Source: Mycobacterium sp. SVM_VP21 | GTDB lineage: Bacteria; Actinomycetota; Actinomycetes; Mycobacteriales; Mycobacteriaceae | Assembly: GCA_024758765.1 (NCBI GenBank) | Contig: CP101406.1 | Coordinates: forward strand, 1,178,001-1,242,000 | Direction: 5' to 3' | Length of the DNA: 64,000 nt | In this document: positions 1-7,691 of the stretch, in pieces | Layout: every line of letters begins with the position of its first letter | Numbering within the stretch: the first letter of the stretch is position 1 | Translations under genes and position numbers: made by a program | Notes under the pieces: model-generated | Seen by the model: only the letters and a program-made list of their open reading frames with translations | Databases searched by the model: none | Told to the model about the DNA's origin: nothing

Positions 1-210
1 AAGGCCATCGGCGACCAGCACGTTCGAGCCCCCGGCCAGCAGCAGCGGACGGTCACCGGCCGCATCGAGTTCGCCCAGCGTTGCCACGATCTGCTCGGTG
101 TCGGTGCACGTGATGACCCGTCGCGCGATCGGTCCCACCCGCAGGGTGGTCAACGGCGCCAACGGCACCGCCTCGGCGACACGCGCGCCCGCGAACTCGG
201 AACCCGCCAC
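1..210 (-). CDS. murB: UDP-N-acetylmuramate dehydrogenase, N-terminal part (cut by window edge)
   Basis: MurB reduces UDP-GlcNAc-enolpyruvate to UDP-MurNAc in the cytoplasm with FAD and NADPH, an early peptidoglycan precursor step. Only the first 70 codons are inside the window. Reading leftward from the GTG at 210 they give a typical N-terminus: '[17 protein letters not shown]' near residues 16-31, then the FAD-binding '[13 protein letters not shown]' around residues 56-68. The start is chosen because the frame begins just ahead of the conserved core and no better start lies before the divergent gene at 237. The 26 bp between the two starts must hold both starts. The divergent pairing with a DUF2505 gene matches M. 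tuberculosis Rv0482/Rv0481c. Confidence 0.9.
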   Translation of the reverse strand, partial: MAGSEFAGARVAEAVPLAPLTTLRVGPIARRVITCTDTEQIVATLGELDAAGDRPLLLAGGSNVLVADGL

Positions 211-236
211 GGCCGGTAACGGTAGCGTGACCAGCT

Positions 237-758
237 ATGCCGCGTACATTCACGCTCTCCGAGCACTACTCGGCGACCGTCGAGCAGGTGTACGCCGTCT
301 TCGCCGACGAGCACTATTGGCGGGCCCGGCTGGCCGACTCCGGCGCCGACGTCGTGGCGTTGAACTCGATGACCGTCGGCCCGGACGGCGGCGTCGACGT
401 CGCCACCACTCAGGGCATTCACCGGGAGAAGTTGCCTGCGCTGGCCGCCCAGTTCCATCCCGGCAATCTGGATGTGGCGCGGCACGAGACATGGCATCCG
501 GTCCGCGACGGGCGGGCACGCGCCCAAGTGACCGGCAAAGTCGTCGGTGCACCGGCGAAGCTGTCCGGCGACGCGATCCTGGCGCCGGCGGCCGGCGGCT
601 GCGAGCTGCGGCTCACGGCGACCGTGCAGGTCGATATCCCGCTGGTGGGCGGCAAGATCGAGAGTTTCATCGGCGGGCAGTTGGCCGAGCTGATGACCAC
701 CGAGCAGCGGTTCACCTCGACGTGGCTGAACCAGGGCGGTACAACACCGACGGAATAG
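237..758 (+). CDS. DUF2505 family protein (Rv0481c-like)
   Basis: A 173-residue protein opening 'MPRTFTLSEHY' and continuing with a START/SRPBCC-like pattern. It resembles the DUF2505 family, small soluble mycobacterial proteins thought to have a ligand-binding helix-grip fold; no reaction is known. No signal peptide or membrane segment is visible. The ATG at 237 gives the family's usual length (M. tuberculosis Rv0481c is about the same size). It is divergent from murB, and the nitrilase gene starts 9 bp after its stop, so it probably leads a plus-strand operon with that gene and the two DUF2993 genes. Confidence 0.8.
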   Translation: MPRTFTLSEHYSATVEQVYAVFADEHYWRARLADSGADVVALNSMTVGPDGGVDVATTQGIHREKLPALAAQFHPGNLDVARHETWHPVRDGRARAQVTGKVVGAPAKLSGDAILAPAAGGCELRLTATVQVDIPLVGGKIESFIGGQLAELMTTEQRFTSTWLNQGGTTPTE

Positions 759-767
759 GCTGGATGC

Positions 768-1586
768 ATGCGGATTGCGTGTGCGCAGATACTCAGCGGC
801 GCCGACCCGGCCGCGAATCTGCAACTGGTGACCGACTACACCGAACGGGCCGCCGACCAGGGGGCATCGCTGGTGGTGTTCCCGGAGGCGGCGATGTGCC
901 GGTTCGGGGTGCCGCTCGGACCGGTTGCCGAACCGCTCGACGGGCCGTGGGCCACGCAGGTCCGCGAGGTCGCCGCGCGGGCTCAGATCACCGTGGTCGC
1001 CGGGATGTTCACCCCGGCCGATGATGGACGCGTCACCAACACGTTGCTGGCCGTCGGCCCGGACACCGACACGCACTATCACAAGATCCACCTGTATGAC
1101 GCCTTCGGTTTCACTGAATCGCGCACGGTGGCACCGGGATTCGAGCCGGCGGTGATTGACGTCAACGGCGTCGGTGTCGGTTTGTCGACCTGCTATGACA
1201 TCCGGTTCCCGGCGCTGTACACCGAACTGGCCGACCGCGGCGCGCAGTTGATCGCGGTCTGCGCCTCGTGGGGCGCCGGCCCGGGGAAGCTGTCCCAGTG
1301 GGAGCTGCTGGCTCGGGCTCGGGCGCTGGATTCGACCAGCTACGTCATCGCGGTCGGGCAGGCCGACCCGGGCGTTGCGGAGGATTCGTCCGGGGCACCG
1401 ACCGGGGTTGGCCACAGCATGATCACGTCGCCGTGGGGTGAGGTGATCGCCGCGGCCGGCGCATCGCCGCAGCTACTGGTCTACGACATCGACCTCGACG
1501 CGGTCTCCGCCGCCCGCCGGACGCTGGCCGTGTTGAGCAATCGTGCGACCTTCCTTCAGGTCGGTAAGGCAGAATCGCGCGGGTGA
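768..1586 (+). CDS. Carbon-nitrogen hydrolase (nitrilase superfamily, Rv0480c-like)
   Basis: A 272-residue hydrolase of the nitrilase/omega-amidase superfamily, which cleaves C-N bonds of amides through a thioester on Cys. The catalytic triad is visible: Glu40 in 'VVFPEAAM', Lys106 in 'HKIHLYD' and Cys142 in 'STCYDIRFPALY'. Length and motifs fit the deaminated-glutathione-amidase/omega-amidase branch, but the physiological substrate cannot be read from sequence. It is cytosolic, with no signal peptide. The start ATG at 768 is the first in frame, 9 bp after DUF2505. Its stop overlaps the next gene's GTG by 4 bp (GTGA), indicating translational coupling. Confidence 0.87.
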   Translation: MRIACAQILSGADPAANLQLVTDYTERAADQGASLVVFPEAAMCRFGVPLGPVAEPLDGPWATQVREVAARAQITVVAGMFTPADDGRVTNTLLAVGPDTDTHYHKIHLYDAFGFTESRTVAPGFEPAVIDVNGVGVGLSTCYDIRFPALYTELADRGAQLIAVCASWGAGPGKLSQWELLARARALDSTSYVIAVGQADPGVAEDSSGAPTGVGHSMITSPWGEVIAAAGASPQLLVYDIDLDAVSAARRTLAVLSNRATFLQVGKAESRG

Positions 1587-2635
1587 GCAATCCGCCCGGA
1601 CCTCCCCACGGCGAGTCGCCCTGGGCTCGCCCCACCGACCAACCCGAACCGCAAGGCGGCACTACGCCGTCTGGTCCACCGGAGCCGTCCGCTTCGCCCA
1701 CCCGTCAGATGCCGGCGGGCGGTCGTGAAGAGCCCACCACCCGAATTCCCGCGGCGCCCGCACAGCCTCCCGTGCCGCCGCAGGCCCCGCCGCCTCCGCA
1801 CGCCACCGTGCCGCCGCCCGCGGATCCGTCGCCGGCACCCGCCGGTGAGGCGCCCACCACCGTGATCCAAGCCCCGACTGCCCCGTCGCGGTCGGCGTCG
1901 GTGCTACGTGACCCGCTAGCCCTGGTCCTGATCTTGGTCACGGTGGTCGCGCTGGCGCTGGCCGGATTGATCGGCGCCGAACTGATCGCCCGCCGTATCG
2001 GCGACAGCAAGGTCGCCAAGGCCACCGAATGTGTGGTGAACGACAAGGCCACCGCCTCGTTCGGGGTGACGCCGCCGTTCCTGTGGCAGCACATCACCGG
2101 CAACTACACCAACATCTCCATCCACACCGCGGGCAATCAGGTCAAAGACGCCAAGCAGATGACGGCCGACCTGAGCATCTCCGATGTCGATCTGCACGGC
2201 ACCGGCGACTCGCGGGGCACCATCGGTTCGCTGCAGGCGACGCTGACCTGGCCGTCGGCCGGGATCAAAGAGACCGTTCAGAACATGGTGCCGATCCTGG
2301 GCAACCTGGTCTCCGACCTCAAGACCAATGCACAGGACGGCACCGTCGAGTTGCGGGGTGCATTCGGTCTGGCCACCGTCGTGGTCAAGCCCGAAGTCGT
2401 CAACGGCGGCCTGTCCCTGCAGGTGCAGAAACTGACCGGCCTGGGCGCCCTGACCCTGCCGCGTGAGTCGCTGCAGCCCGAGTTGGACAGGTTCGCCTCG
2501 GAGCTGACCAAGCGTTATCCGCTCGGTCTGCGCGCCGACGGCATTGAGGTCACCGACACCGGCGTGGTGGCGCGGTTCTCCACCCATAACGCCTCGATTC
2601 CGCGGACCGACGACCCCTGCTTCGAGCATCTGTAA
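1583..2635 (+). CDS. Proline-rich, membrane-anchored DUF2993 protein (Rv0479c-like)
   Basis: A 350-residue protein with three parts: a Pro/Thr-rich, probably disordered cytoplasmic region (residues 1-105), one transmembrane helix about 112-135 ('LVLILVTVVALALAGLIGA'), and an extracytoplasmic DUF2993 domain from about 150 to the end. DUF2993 is the family of LmeA, a lipid-binding envelope protein needed for lipomannan elongation in mycobacteria, so a role in envelope lipid or lipoglycan handling is plausible by family only. It has the layout of M. tuberculosis Rv0479c. The start GTG overlaps the upstream stop. A shorter paralogue follows 9 bp downstream. Confidence 0.82.
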   Translation: MSNPPGPPHGESPWARPTDQPEPQGGTTPSGPPEPSASPTRQMPAGGREEPTTRIPAAPAQPPVPPQAPPPPHATVPPPADPSPAPAGEAPTTVIQAPTAPSRSASVLRDPLALVLILVTVVALALAGLIGAELIARRIGDSKVAKATECVVNDKATASFGVTPPFLWQHITGNYTNISIHTAGNQVKDAKQMTADLSISDVDLHGTGDSRGTIGSLQATLTWPSAGIKETVQNMVPILGNLVSDLKTNAQDGTVELRGAFGLATVVVKPEVVNGGLSLQVQKLTGLGALTLPRESLQPELDRFASELTKRYPLGLRADGIEVTDTGVVARFSTHNASIPRTDDPCFEHL

Positions 2636-2644
2636 CCTTGCACA

Positions 2645-3409
2645 ATGAGTGCACCCGGACCCACACATCGGTTTTCCGGCCTGCCGGCGATCATGCTGGC
2701 CTTGACCGCGGTGCTCGCAATAGCACTGGTAGGAATGCTCGGCGGTGAGCTCTACGCCCGCCACCGCGCGAACGCTCTGGTGGCCGACGCCGTCAAATGC
2801 GAGGCGCAGGACAGCGCCACCGTGTCGTTCGGGACCACTCCCCCGGTACTGGCCCAATACTTCAACGGCGAGTACTCGCACATCTCAGTCAAGACCGCCG
2901 GCAACCAGATCCGGCAGGCCAAGGGCATGCAGCTCGAGCTGGACATCCGCAACGTCCGGCTGAACAAGGGTGCGGGCGCATCAGATCCCAAGGGCACCAT
3001 CGGGTCACTGGACGGCACCATCACCTGGCCGGCCGAGGGCATCAAGCAATCGATTCAGGACGTGGTCCCGATGATCGGCAGCATTGTCACCGGCAGTGTC
3101 ACCGCCGATCCGGGCGCCGGCACCATCGCGCTCAAGGGCCTGCTCAACAAGGCGACGGTCAAGCCACAGCTGGTGAACAACGGACTGTCGCTGCAGGTGG
3201 TCGACCTGGAGGCGTTGGGCCACGATCTGGATACCGACACCGTGCAGCGCCGCCTCGACGAGCTCACCGCAAAGGTGACCGATGATCTTCCGCTGGGCAT
3301 CCACCTCGACAGCGTGCAAGTCACCGATTCCGGTGTGGTGGTGAAATTCTCGACTCAGAATGCGGCTATCGAGGGGTCTTCGTCGAATCAGTGCTTCGAA
3401 TCGCTGTAA
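2645..3409 (+). CDS. Membrane-anchored DUF2993 protein, tandem paralogue
   Basis: A 254-residue protein with one N-terminal transmembrane segment (about residues 14-36) and a DUF2993 domain. It aligns over its whole length with the preceding protein: both have 'KCE/ECV' after the membrane helix, 'HTAGNQ/KTAGNQ', 'KGTIGSL/RGTIGSL', 'GGLSLQV/NGLSLQV', 'TDTGVV/TDSGVV' and a terminal Cys-Phe-Glu. Two conserved Cys flank the domain and may pair outside the membrane. It lacks the long proline-rich cytoplasmic region. It is probably a tandem duplicate, since M. tuberculosis has one such gene at this locus, and it ends the plus-strand operon, facing the convergent gene at 3414. Confidence 0.78.
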   Translation: MSAPGPTHRFSGLPAIMLALTAVLAIALVGMLGGELYARHRANALVADAVKCEAQDSATVSFGTTPPVLAQYFNGEYSHISVKTAGNQIRQAKGMQLELDIRNVRLNKGAGASDPKGTIGSLDGTITWPAEGIKQSIQDVVPMIGSIVTGSVTADPGAGTIALKGLLNKATVKPQLVNNGLSLQVVDLEALGHDLDTDTVQRRLDELTAKVTDDLPLGIHLDSVQVTDSGVVVKFSTQNAAIEGSSSNQCFESL

Positions 3410-3413
3410 GGCG

Positions 3414-3920
3414 TCAGGTCCGGGCGAGCCGGAAGTATCCGTAGAGATAGGTGTCCGTGTCAGCCGCGCCCGACATCGGCGTGCTGTTGAAGCCGGCGAC
3501 CAGGATCAGGTCGTCGTTGAACCAGCGCCGAAGCCCACCGCTGTGTCCGTACACGCTGTATTCGACGGCCAAGTCGTCCGAGAAACCGTCGCCCGTCAGC
3601 GCGTAGCCGGACGGCGCGAGGCACGGTCCGACGAAGTGCCGCAATGCATCCCAGACCAGTGGCGCCCCCGAAGCAAGAAACCGTTCGTCAGCGACCCGGT
3701 AACCGGGCGCTATGCCGTCGGCGAATTCTCGTAACCGCCGCTCTGCGCCGGCGTGATCCGGTACCGATGCGACGGGGATGTCGGCGCTCTGGGCGTACAC
3801 CCGGATGTCCTCCAGTGCGGGCGGCGCAGCGCTTCGGTACTGCCAGAAGACATATCCGGCAAGGACTAGGACGACTCCCGCCACTGCTGCGCTTATCACC
3901 ATCGTCTTGCTTGCTTTCAT
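3414..3920 (-). CDS. Unrecognised membrane-anchored protein, partner of calpain-like peptidase
   Basis: A 168-residue protein that I do not recognise. It starts 'MKASKTMVISAAVAGVV' with one transmembrane helix (about residues 6-25) and an extracytoplasmic domain of about 140 residues with two Trp and an aromatic C-terminal stretch ('DTYLYGYFRL'). The start codon overlaps the stop of the calpain-like gene by 4 bp (ATGA), so the two are co-translated. A membrane-tethered protein coupled to a peptidase gene could be an inhibitor or immunity protein, or a processing partner; this is inference from position only. The next 46 codons upstream in frame are antisense-like and were excluded. Confidence 0.6.
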   Translation of the reverse strand: MKASKTMVISAAVAGVVLVLAGYVFWQYRSAAPPALEDIRVYAQSADIPVASVPDHAGAERRLREFADGIAPGYRVADERFLASGAPLVWDALRHFVGPCLAPSGYALTGDGFSDDLAVEYSVYGHSGGLRRWFNDDLILVAGFNSTPMSGAADTDTYLYGYFRLART

Positions 3921-4945
3921 CCGAGTGAACCGATGTTGACGGACGCCATCGGGTGCGTGCCGAGGGGGCCGGGCAGCCCGGAGCCGATGAGGTCGCCGAG
4001 CCGGACGGTGACCAGCGCATCGGGGGTGTCGATCGGCGTTCCGATATTGGTCTCCCACGGATTTCGCAGCGTCACCATGGCGTCGCTGCCGGCACCGCTG
4101 ACGTCTTCGACGACATACACATGACTTTGCGTCAACGGCGCTCCTTGGGAAGAAGTCGAGATCGTCACCGGCTGATGATTGGCCAGTGCCCCGGAAATCG
4201 CTTGGTCGATATGCTGATTGGTGAACCAGACATTCTCCGGGTTGATCACGGTGCCGCGATTACCGGTCAGCGCCTCCATCGCATCCTTGGCGTAGCCACC
4301 CTGCCCGATCCCCACTTCATTGCCGATGGCATCGGCGAGATCCTTTCCGGGGTATTTGAGTTTCGCGTACGCCGACTCCAGCACGGTCGGCCACAGCGCA
4401 GCGTCGGGTCGGCCGTTGTCGAGCCAACTTGCGCCGTGGTGGTTGATGTCGGTGTCGATATCGGCCTGCGTCACGTCGATGCGCTTCCACTCATGCCCAT
4501 CCCAGAGCGTGACGTCGAAATTGCCTGTCTCGTCGTCGAAATGAATACGATCTTTGATCCACTGCGGGTTGGCGTTGGCGACGGCGCCCATGGTGGCATC
4601 CAGATAGCAGTCCCCGACGCTGTCCTGTTTCACGTCCGCGGCGGTGGGATCATGCGGGTAGAGATCCTTGCCGGTCCACCGGCGTTCGCCGTCGCGGGTG
4701 TCGACCGGAGGGGACAGGGGCGTGCCGTCGCCCATCGGGTACCGCAGCGAGTGCAGCGTACCCGTTCTGCTCGCGCTGTCAGCAGAGACGTCGTCCACCA
4801 CGCGGTGGATATCTCTGGCCTTGGCGGCCAGGAATGCCTGGAACTGCCGAGCAGCTGCCGGGGTGTCGAGGCCGAGTACGTCTTGCCGGGCAACGACATC
4901 GCAGATTTCGACCTCTATGGCGTCAAGGCTTCGGCGTCTCCACAC
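3917..4945 (-). CDS. Calpain-family (C2) cysteine peptidase, possible N-terminal frameshift
   Basis: 342 residues as read from GTG 4945. The complete calpain catalytic set is visible: Gln107 and Cys113 in 'QDSVGDCYLDATMGAV', the substructure 'DAALWPTVLESAYAKL' (182-197), His275 in 'QSHVYVVED' and Asn295 in 'LRNPWE'. Family C2 enzymes are papain-fold cysteine proteases; bacterial versions occur as secreted or polymorphic-toxin effectors as well as intracellular enzymes. No signal peptide is visible. The start is weak: the preceding frame (4915-5109) reads as natural protein that would run smoothly into this one if one base were restored near 4975-4980. The gene lies between deoC and its membrane-anchored partner on the same strand. 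Confidence 0.75.
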   Translation of the reverse strand: MWRRRSLDAIEVEICDVVARQDVLGLDTPAAARQFQAFLAAKARDIHRVVDDVSADSASRTGTLHSLRYPMGDGTPLSPPVDTRDGERRWTGKDLYPHDPTAADVKQDSVGDCYLDATMGAVANANPQWIKDRIHFDDETGNFDVTLWDGHEWKRIDVTQADIDTDINHHGASWLDNGRPDAALWPTVLESAYAKLKYPGKDLADAIGNEVGIGQGGYAKDAMEALTGNRGTVINPENVWFTNQHIDQAISGALANHQPVTISTSSQGAPLTQSHVYVVEDVSGAGSDAMVTLRNPWETNIGTPIDTPDALVTVRLGDLIGSGLPGPLGTHPMASVNIGSLG

Positions 4946-5109
4946 CGCCTTTCGGCACGCCCCGGTGAGCGCCTGCGGTCCACGTCAGCGGCCGTGGCCA
5001 GGCGCTGCGCCAAATCCTGCTCGCGCGCACGCGCGGCGTCGGCGAACGCACCACGCACATCGGGCATAGCCGCAAAGGCTATCGGCGGTCTGCAGACTTG
5101 GGTAGTCAC
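4915..5109 (-). CDS. Short ORF ahead of the calpain-like gene; probably its displaced N-terminus
   Basis: 64 codons from GTG 5109 (or about 50 from ATG 5067), starting 9 bp after deoC. Residues 16-46 are helical and natural-looking ('FADAARAREQDLAQRLATAA'); after the 'ADVD' the frame turns into Arg-rich sequence typical of an out-of-frame reading. At the same point the calpain frame becomes natural ('PQALTGACRKAV'). I infer one original ORF with a single-base loss around 4975-4980, or less likely an independent small coupled protein or programmed frameshift. The combined N-terminus would be a helical region of about 100 residues ahead of the peptidase domain. Confidence 0.4.
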   Translation of the reverse strand: MTTQVCRPPIAFAAMPDVRGAFADAARAREQDLAQRLATAADVDRRRSPGRAERRCGDAEALTP

Positions 5110-5118
5110 CCAGTGGCG

Positions 5119-5802
5119 CTACCCCAGTCCGTCGAGCACCGCCCGAGTGCCGGACAGCCCTAGCCGGGTCGCCCCGGCCTCGATCATGGCCAGCGCATCG
5201 TCGGCACTGCGGATACCACCGCTGGCCTTGACCCCCAGCCGGTCACCGACCGTGTCGGCCATCAGTGACACCGCGTGCACGCTCGCGCCGCCGGAGGGAT
5301 GAAATCCGGTGGAGGTCTTGACGAAGTCCGCGCCGGCGTCTTCGGCGACCCGGCAGGCGGTCACCAGAGCGGCGTCGCCGGCGAACTCCAACAGCGCGGC
5401 GGATTCGACGATCACCTTGAGCACCGCCTGGGGCACGGCGGCGCGCACCGCGGCAATGTCGGCGCCCACCGCGGCAAGATCACCCGCCAGTGCCGCACCG
5501 ACGTCGATGACCATGTCGATCTCGGCCGCCCCATCCGCCGCGGCCAGTGCGGCCTCCTGAGCTTTGACCACCGACAGATGCTTGCCGGACGGGAATCCAG
5601 CTACCGCGGCGATCGGGACGCCAGAGGGGTTGGCACCAGCCGCAACGGCCACCAGCGACGGCGATACGCACACCGCGGCCACACCGAGTTCGGCGGCTTC
5701 GGCGACAATGGCGACCACCTGCTCCGCGGTGGCTTCGGGTTTGAGCAGGGTGTGATCGACCAGTTTGGCCACCTGGTCGCGGTCCCATCGGGTGGTGGGC
5801 AT
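5119..5802 (-). CDS. deoC: Deoxyribose-phosphate aldolase
   Basis: A 227-residue class I aldolase that splits 2-deoxyribose-5-phosphate into glyceraldehyde-3-phosphate and acetaldehyde in deoxynucleoside salvage. The Schiff-base lysine is Lys162 in '[10 protein letters not shown]', and the second active-site lysine is Lys192 in '[10 protein letters not shown]'; the N-terminal '[12 protein letters not shown]' is also diagnostic. The start ATG 5802 ('[10 protein letters not shown]') fits the family length and overlaps the upstream gene's stop (ATGA). The further in-frame extension to 5877 is antisense to the upstream gene and Arg-rich, and was rejected. M. tuberculosis has the same order (Rv0478 after Rv0477). 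Confidence 0.93.
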   Translation of the reverse strand: MPTTRWDRDQVAKLVDHTLLKPEATAEQVVAIVAEAAELGVAAVCVSPSLVAVAAGANPSGVPIAAVAGFPSGKHLSVVKAQEAALAAADGAAEIDMVIDVGAALAGDLAAVGADIAAVRAAVPQAVLKVIVESAALLEFAGDAALVTACRVAEDAGADFVKTSTGFHPSGGASVHAVSLMADTVGDRLGVKASGGIRSADDALAMIEAGATRLGLSGTRAVLDGLG

Positions 5803-6209
5803 CAGAAGGCCTCCTCGGCAGCACCCGGATTGCATCCGGATTCGAGCATGGTCACGCCGTCGACGACGGGGCGCCACGGCTCAAGGTTCCAGCTGGTCTT
5901 GCCGGGTCGGGCGAACTCGGCGTAGCTCCAGTGGCAGAGAAATTGGTCGCGCATGCCGGGAGTATCGGCGTCGGGAGCGCTGGCGAGCACCTCCCGCCAG
6001 GCCTGTTCGCCCGCACCGTCGGTGTCGAGCCGAAGGGCCGCCGCCCGCGCGGAGGGGGTCGGGTACACCCGCAGACTCGCCCGGCCGTCGTAGCTGACCC
6101 ACTCGGTGTGGTCGACATAGCCGGACAACCCAGTATCGGCGGTGGCTGGCGCCGCGCCCAACACCGCGGCCGCGGCGCTCAAGGCGGCAAGGACGAACGC
6201 ACGCAGCAT
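5802..6209 (-). CDS. Secreted DUF2599 protein (Rv0477-like)
   Basis: A 135-residue exported protein. It has an N-terminal hydrophobic signal (residues 1-20) with a signal peptidase site at 'ATA|DT' (24/25). The mature part matches the DUF2599 pattern: '[19 protein letters not shown]' then '[21 protein letters not shown]' and '[10 protein letters not shown]'. Two Cys in the mature part may form a disulfide. Function is unknown. It is translationally coupled to deoC and sits 4 bp downstream of the DUF2516 gene. The start '[10 protein letters not shown]' at 6209 places the signal peptide at the N-terminus; the longer reading to 6290 is antisense-like. Confidence 0.82.
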   Translation of the reverse strand: MLRAFVLAALSAAAAVLGAAPATADTGLSGYVDHTEWVSYDGRASLRVYPTPSARAAALRLDTDGAGEQAWREVLASAPDADTPGMRDQFLCHWSYAEFARPGKTSWNLEPWRPVVDGVTMLESGCNPGAAEEAF

Positions 6210-6213
6210 GGGG

Positions 6214-6495
6214 CTAGTGAGACTTGCCTTGGACCTCGAGGAGTCGGGGCCGCACATCCACCAGGTAGACCCCGGCCGCGCACGCCGCAATCGCCATCCC
6301 CATCACCTGCAACACCAAAGCCAGCAACCCGCAGACCCCGAGAATCACCAGCCAGACCGGCTTGGTGAGCTTGTCGGCGGCGGTGTAGGCGTCGGAGCGC
6401 TGCATCGCCGCGTGCACGAAGGCGTACACCGACGTCGCGAAGACAGCGATCTGCAAAACGCCAAGGACGGTACCCACCAGGTTCGCAGCGATCAC
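6214..6495 (-). CDS. DUF2516 family membrane protein (Rv0476-like)
   Basis: A 93-residue membrane protein with two or three hydrophobic helices (about 5-28, 46-66 and possibly 66-80) and '[20 protein letters not shown]' in the loop, the pattern of mycobacterial DUF2516 proteins. Function is unknown. It lies between hbhA and the secreted DUF2599 gene on the same strand, with gaps of 43 and 4 bp, suggesting cotranscription with hbhA as in M. tuberculosis (Rv0475-Rv0476-Rv0477). Confidence 0.8.
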   Translation of the reverse strand: MIAANLVGTVLGVLQIAVFATSVYAFVHAAMQRSDAYTAADKLTKPVWLVILGVCGLLALVLQVMGMAIAACAAGVYLVDVRPRLLEVQGKSH

Positions 6496-6538
6496 GCTGC
6501 AAGCCTAGGCGGGCACCGTCCCGGGCGTCGAACTGCTA

Positions 6539-7150
6539 CTACTTCTGGGTGACCTTCTTGGCCGGAGCCTTCTTGGCCGGAGCCTTCTTGGCAGCCGCGG
6601 CCTTCTTGGCCGGAGCCTTCTTGGCAGCCGGAGCCTTCTTGGCCGGAGCCGCCGCGGGCTCGTCCTTCTTGGGCAGCTCGATGCCGACCAGCTTGGCGGC
6701 ACGCTCGCCGACCTCACGGGTCTGCGACGCGACGTTGCCCAGCACCTCCTGGGTCAGCTCGACAGCCTGGTCGACGTAGCCCTCCACCTGTGCCGAGGCG
6801 TCGTCCAGACCGGACTGGCTGCGCAGCCGCACCAGGGCAGCCTCACCGCGTGCCACCAGGTCGTTGTACCGGTCGCTGGCAGCCTCCACGTAGCCCTCAG
6901 CGGCCTTGCGCAGCTCCTCGGCGGTGAAACGCTCCCGCAGCTCGGCGAACTGCTCGGGCAGCTCCTCCTGCAGCTTGGTCAGGCGAGCGCGGCTCTCCTC
7001 CACCCGGGTGCTGGCGTCCTCGCGGGCTTCGCCGGCGCGGTCACGCAGGTTGGCGACGAGGTCGTTCACGGTGGCCAGCGCCAGGTCGGCGGCGCCGAGT
7101 GCGGCGAGCAGCGGGGCCTTCAGTTCATCGATGGTCGGGTTCTCGGCCAT
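6539..7150 (-). CDS. hbhA: Heparin-binding hemagglutinin
   Basis: A 203-residue surface adhesin. In M. tuberculosis HbhA binds heparan sulfate on epithelial cells through a methylated Lys-rich tail and associates with the mycomembrane and lipid inclusions. Here the N-terminus ('[20 protein letters not shown]') leads into a long coiled-coil region (about 20-155), and the C-terminus (about 160-200) is a series of Lys-Lys-Ala-Pro/Ala-Ala repeats, the heparin-binding element. There is no signal peptide, as in known HbhA. The ATG at 7150 is preceded by an 'AAAGGAAC'-like ribosome site. The repeat tail differs in unit order from M. tuberculosis, which is common between species. Confidence 0.93.
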   Translation of the reverse strand: MAENPTIDELKAPLLAALGAADLALATVNDLVANLRDRAGEAREDASTRVEESRARLTKLQEELPEQFAELRERFTAEELRKAAEGYVEAASDRYNDLVARGEAALVRLRSQSGLDDASAQVEGYVDQAVELTQEVLGNVASQTREVGERAAKLVGIELPKKDEPAAAPAKKAPAAKKAPAKKAAAAKKAPAKKAPAKKVTQK

Positions 7151-7211
7151 GTCGGGTTCCTTTCGGGTTGAAATCGTGCGTAGGTAATTCGGTCAGGAGA
7201 ACGACAGAGGA

Positions 7212-7604
7212 TCAATCAGGTGGCGTCTCCTCACCGTCGGCTTCGTTCTGCTGGACGAAGGAGGTGTAGATGTCGAGCAGAACCTGCTTTTGCCGTTCCG
7301 TGATCGCCGCATCGGCAATGACAGCGTCACGGACCTCGCTCTTCTCGCTCGGCTCCAAAATTCCCGCCCTGACGTAGAGCACTTCGGCGGAAACCCTTAG
7401 AGCCTTAGCGATCTGGTTGAGGACGTCAGCAGAAGGCTTACGCAGTCCACGTTCGATCTGGCTCAGATACGGGTTGCTGACGCCGGCCTTGTCGGCCAGC
7501 TGACGCATGGACACCTGCGCGGCTTCGCGCTGGGACCGGATGAAGCTACCGATATCCGCCGCTGCCGTGGAGACCACTGCGGCGAGCTTGTCATCCTGCG
7601 ACAC
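7212..7604 (-). CDS. XRE-family regulator (Rv0474-like)
   Basis: A 130-residue DNA-binding protein. The HTH_3 domain occupies about residues 21-76 ('IRSQREAAQVSMRQLADKAG', 'NPYLSQIERGLRKPSADVL'), followed by a helical C-terminal region ('ITERQKQVLLDIYTSFVQQN') likely to dimerise or sense a ligand. I chose GTG 7604 because 'AAAGGGG' sits 6-7 bp upstream and the protein then begins 'SQDDKLAAVV', like the M. tuberculosis orthologue; an alternative ATG at 7640 adds 12 residues. A palindrome at 7658-7679 is a candidate autoregulatory operator. It lies directly upstream of hbhA on the same strand. Confidence 0.87.
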   Translation of the reverse strand: MSQDDKLAAVVSTAAADIGSFIRSQREAAQVSMRQLADKAGVSNPYLSQIERGLRKPSADVLNQIAKALRVSAEVLYVRAGILEPSEKSEVRDAVIADAAITERQKQVLLDIYTSFVQQNEADGEETPPD

Positions 7605-7657
7605 CGGTGACCCCTTTCGTGGACTGGCGATTGCTGACACGTGCCACGATAAGGCCT

Positions 7658-7679
7658 AGTGCTAACTTTTGCAAGCACT
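7658..7679. promoter_or_regulatory. Candidate operator upstream of the XRE regulator
   Basis: Inverted repeat with arms AGTGCT (7658-7663) and AGCACT (7674-7679) around a 10-bp spacer, in the gap between the XRE gene and the DUF445 gene. Position upstream of a small HTH regulator suggests autoregulation. This is inferred from symmetry and place only. Confidence 0.4.
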
Positions 7680-7691
7680 TGCTAGCGCAGG

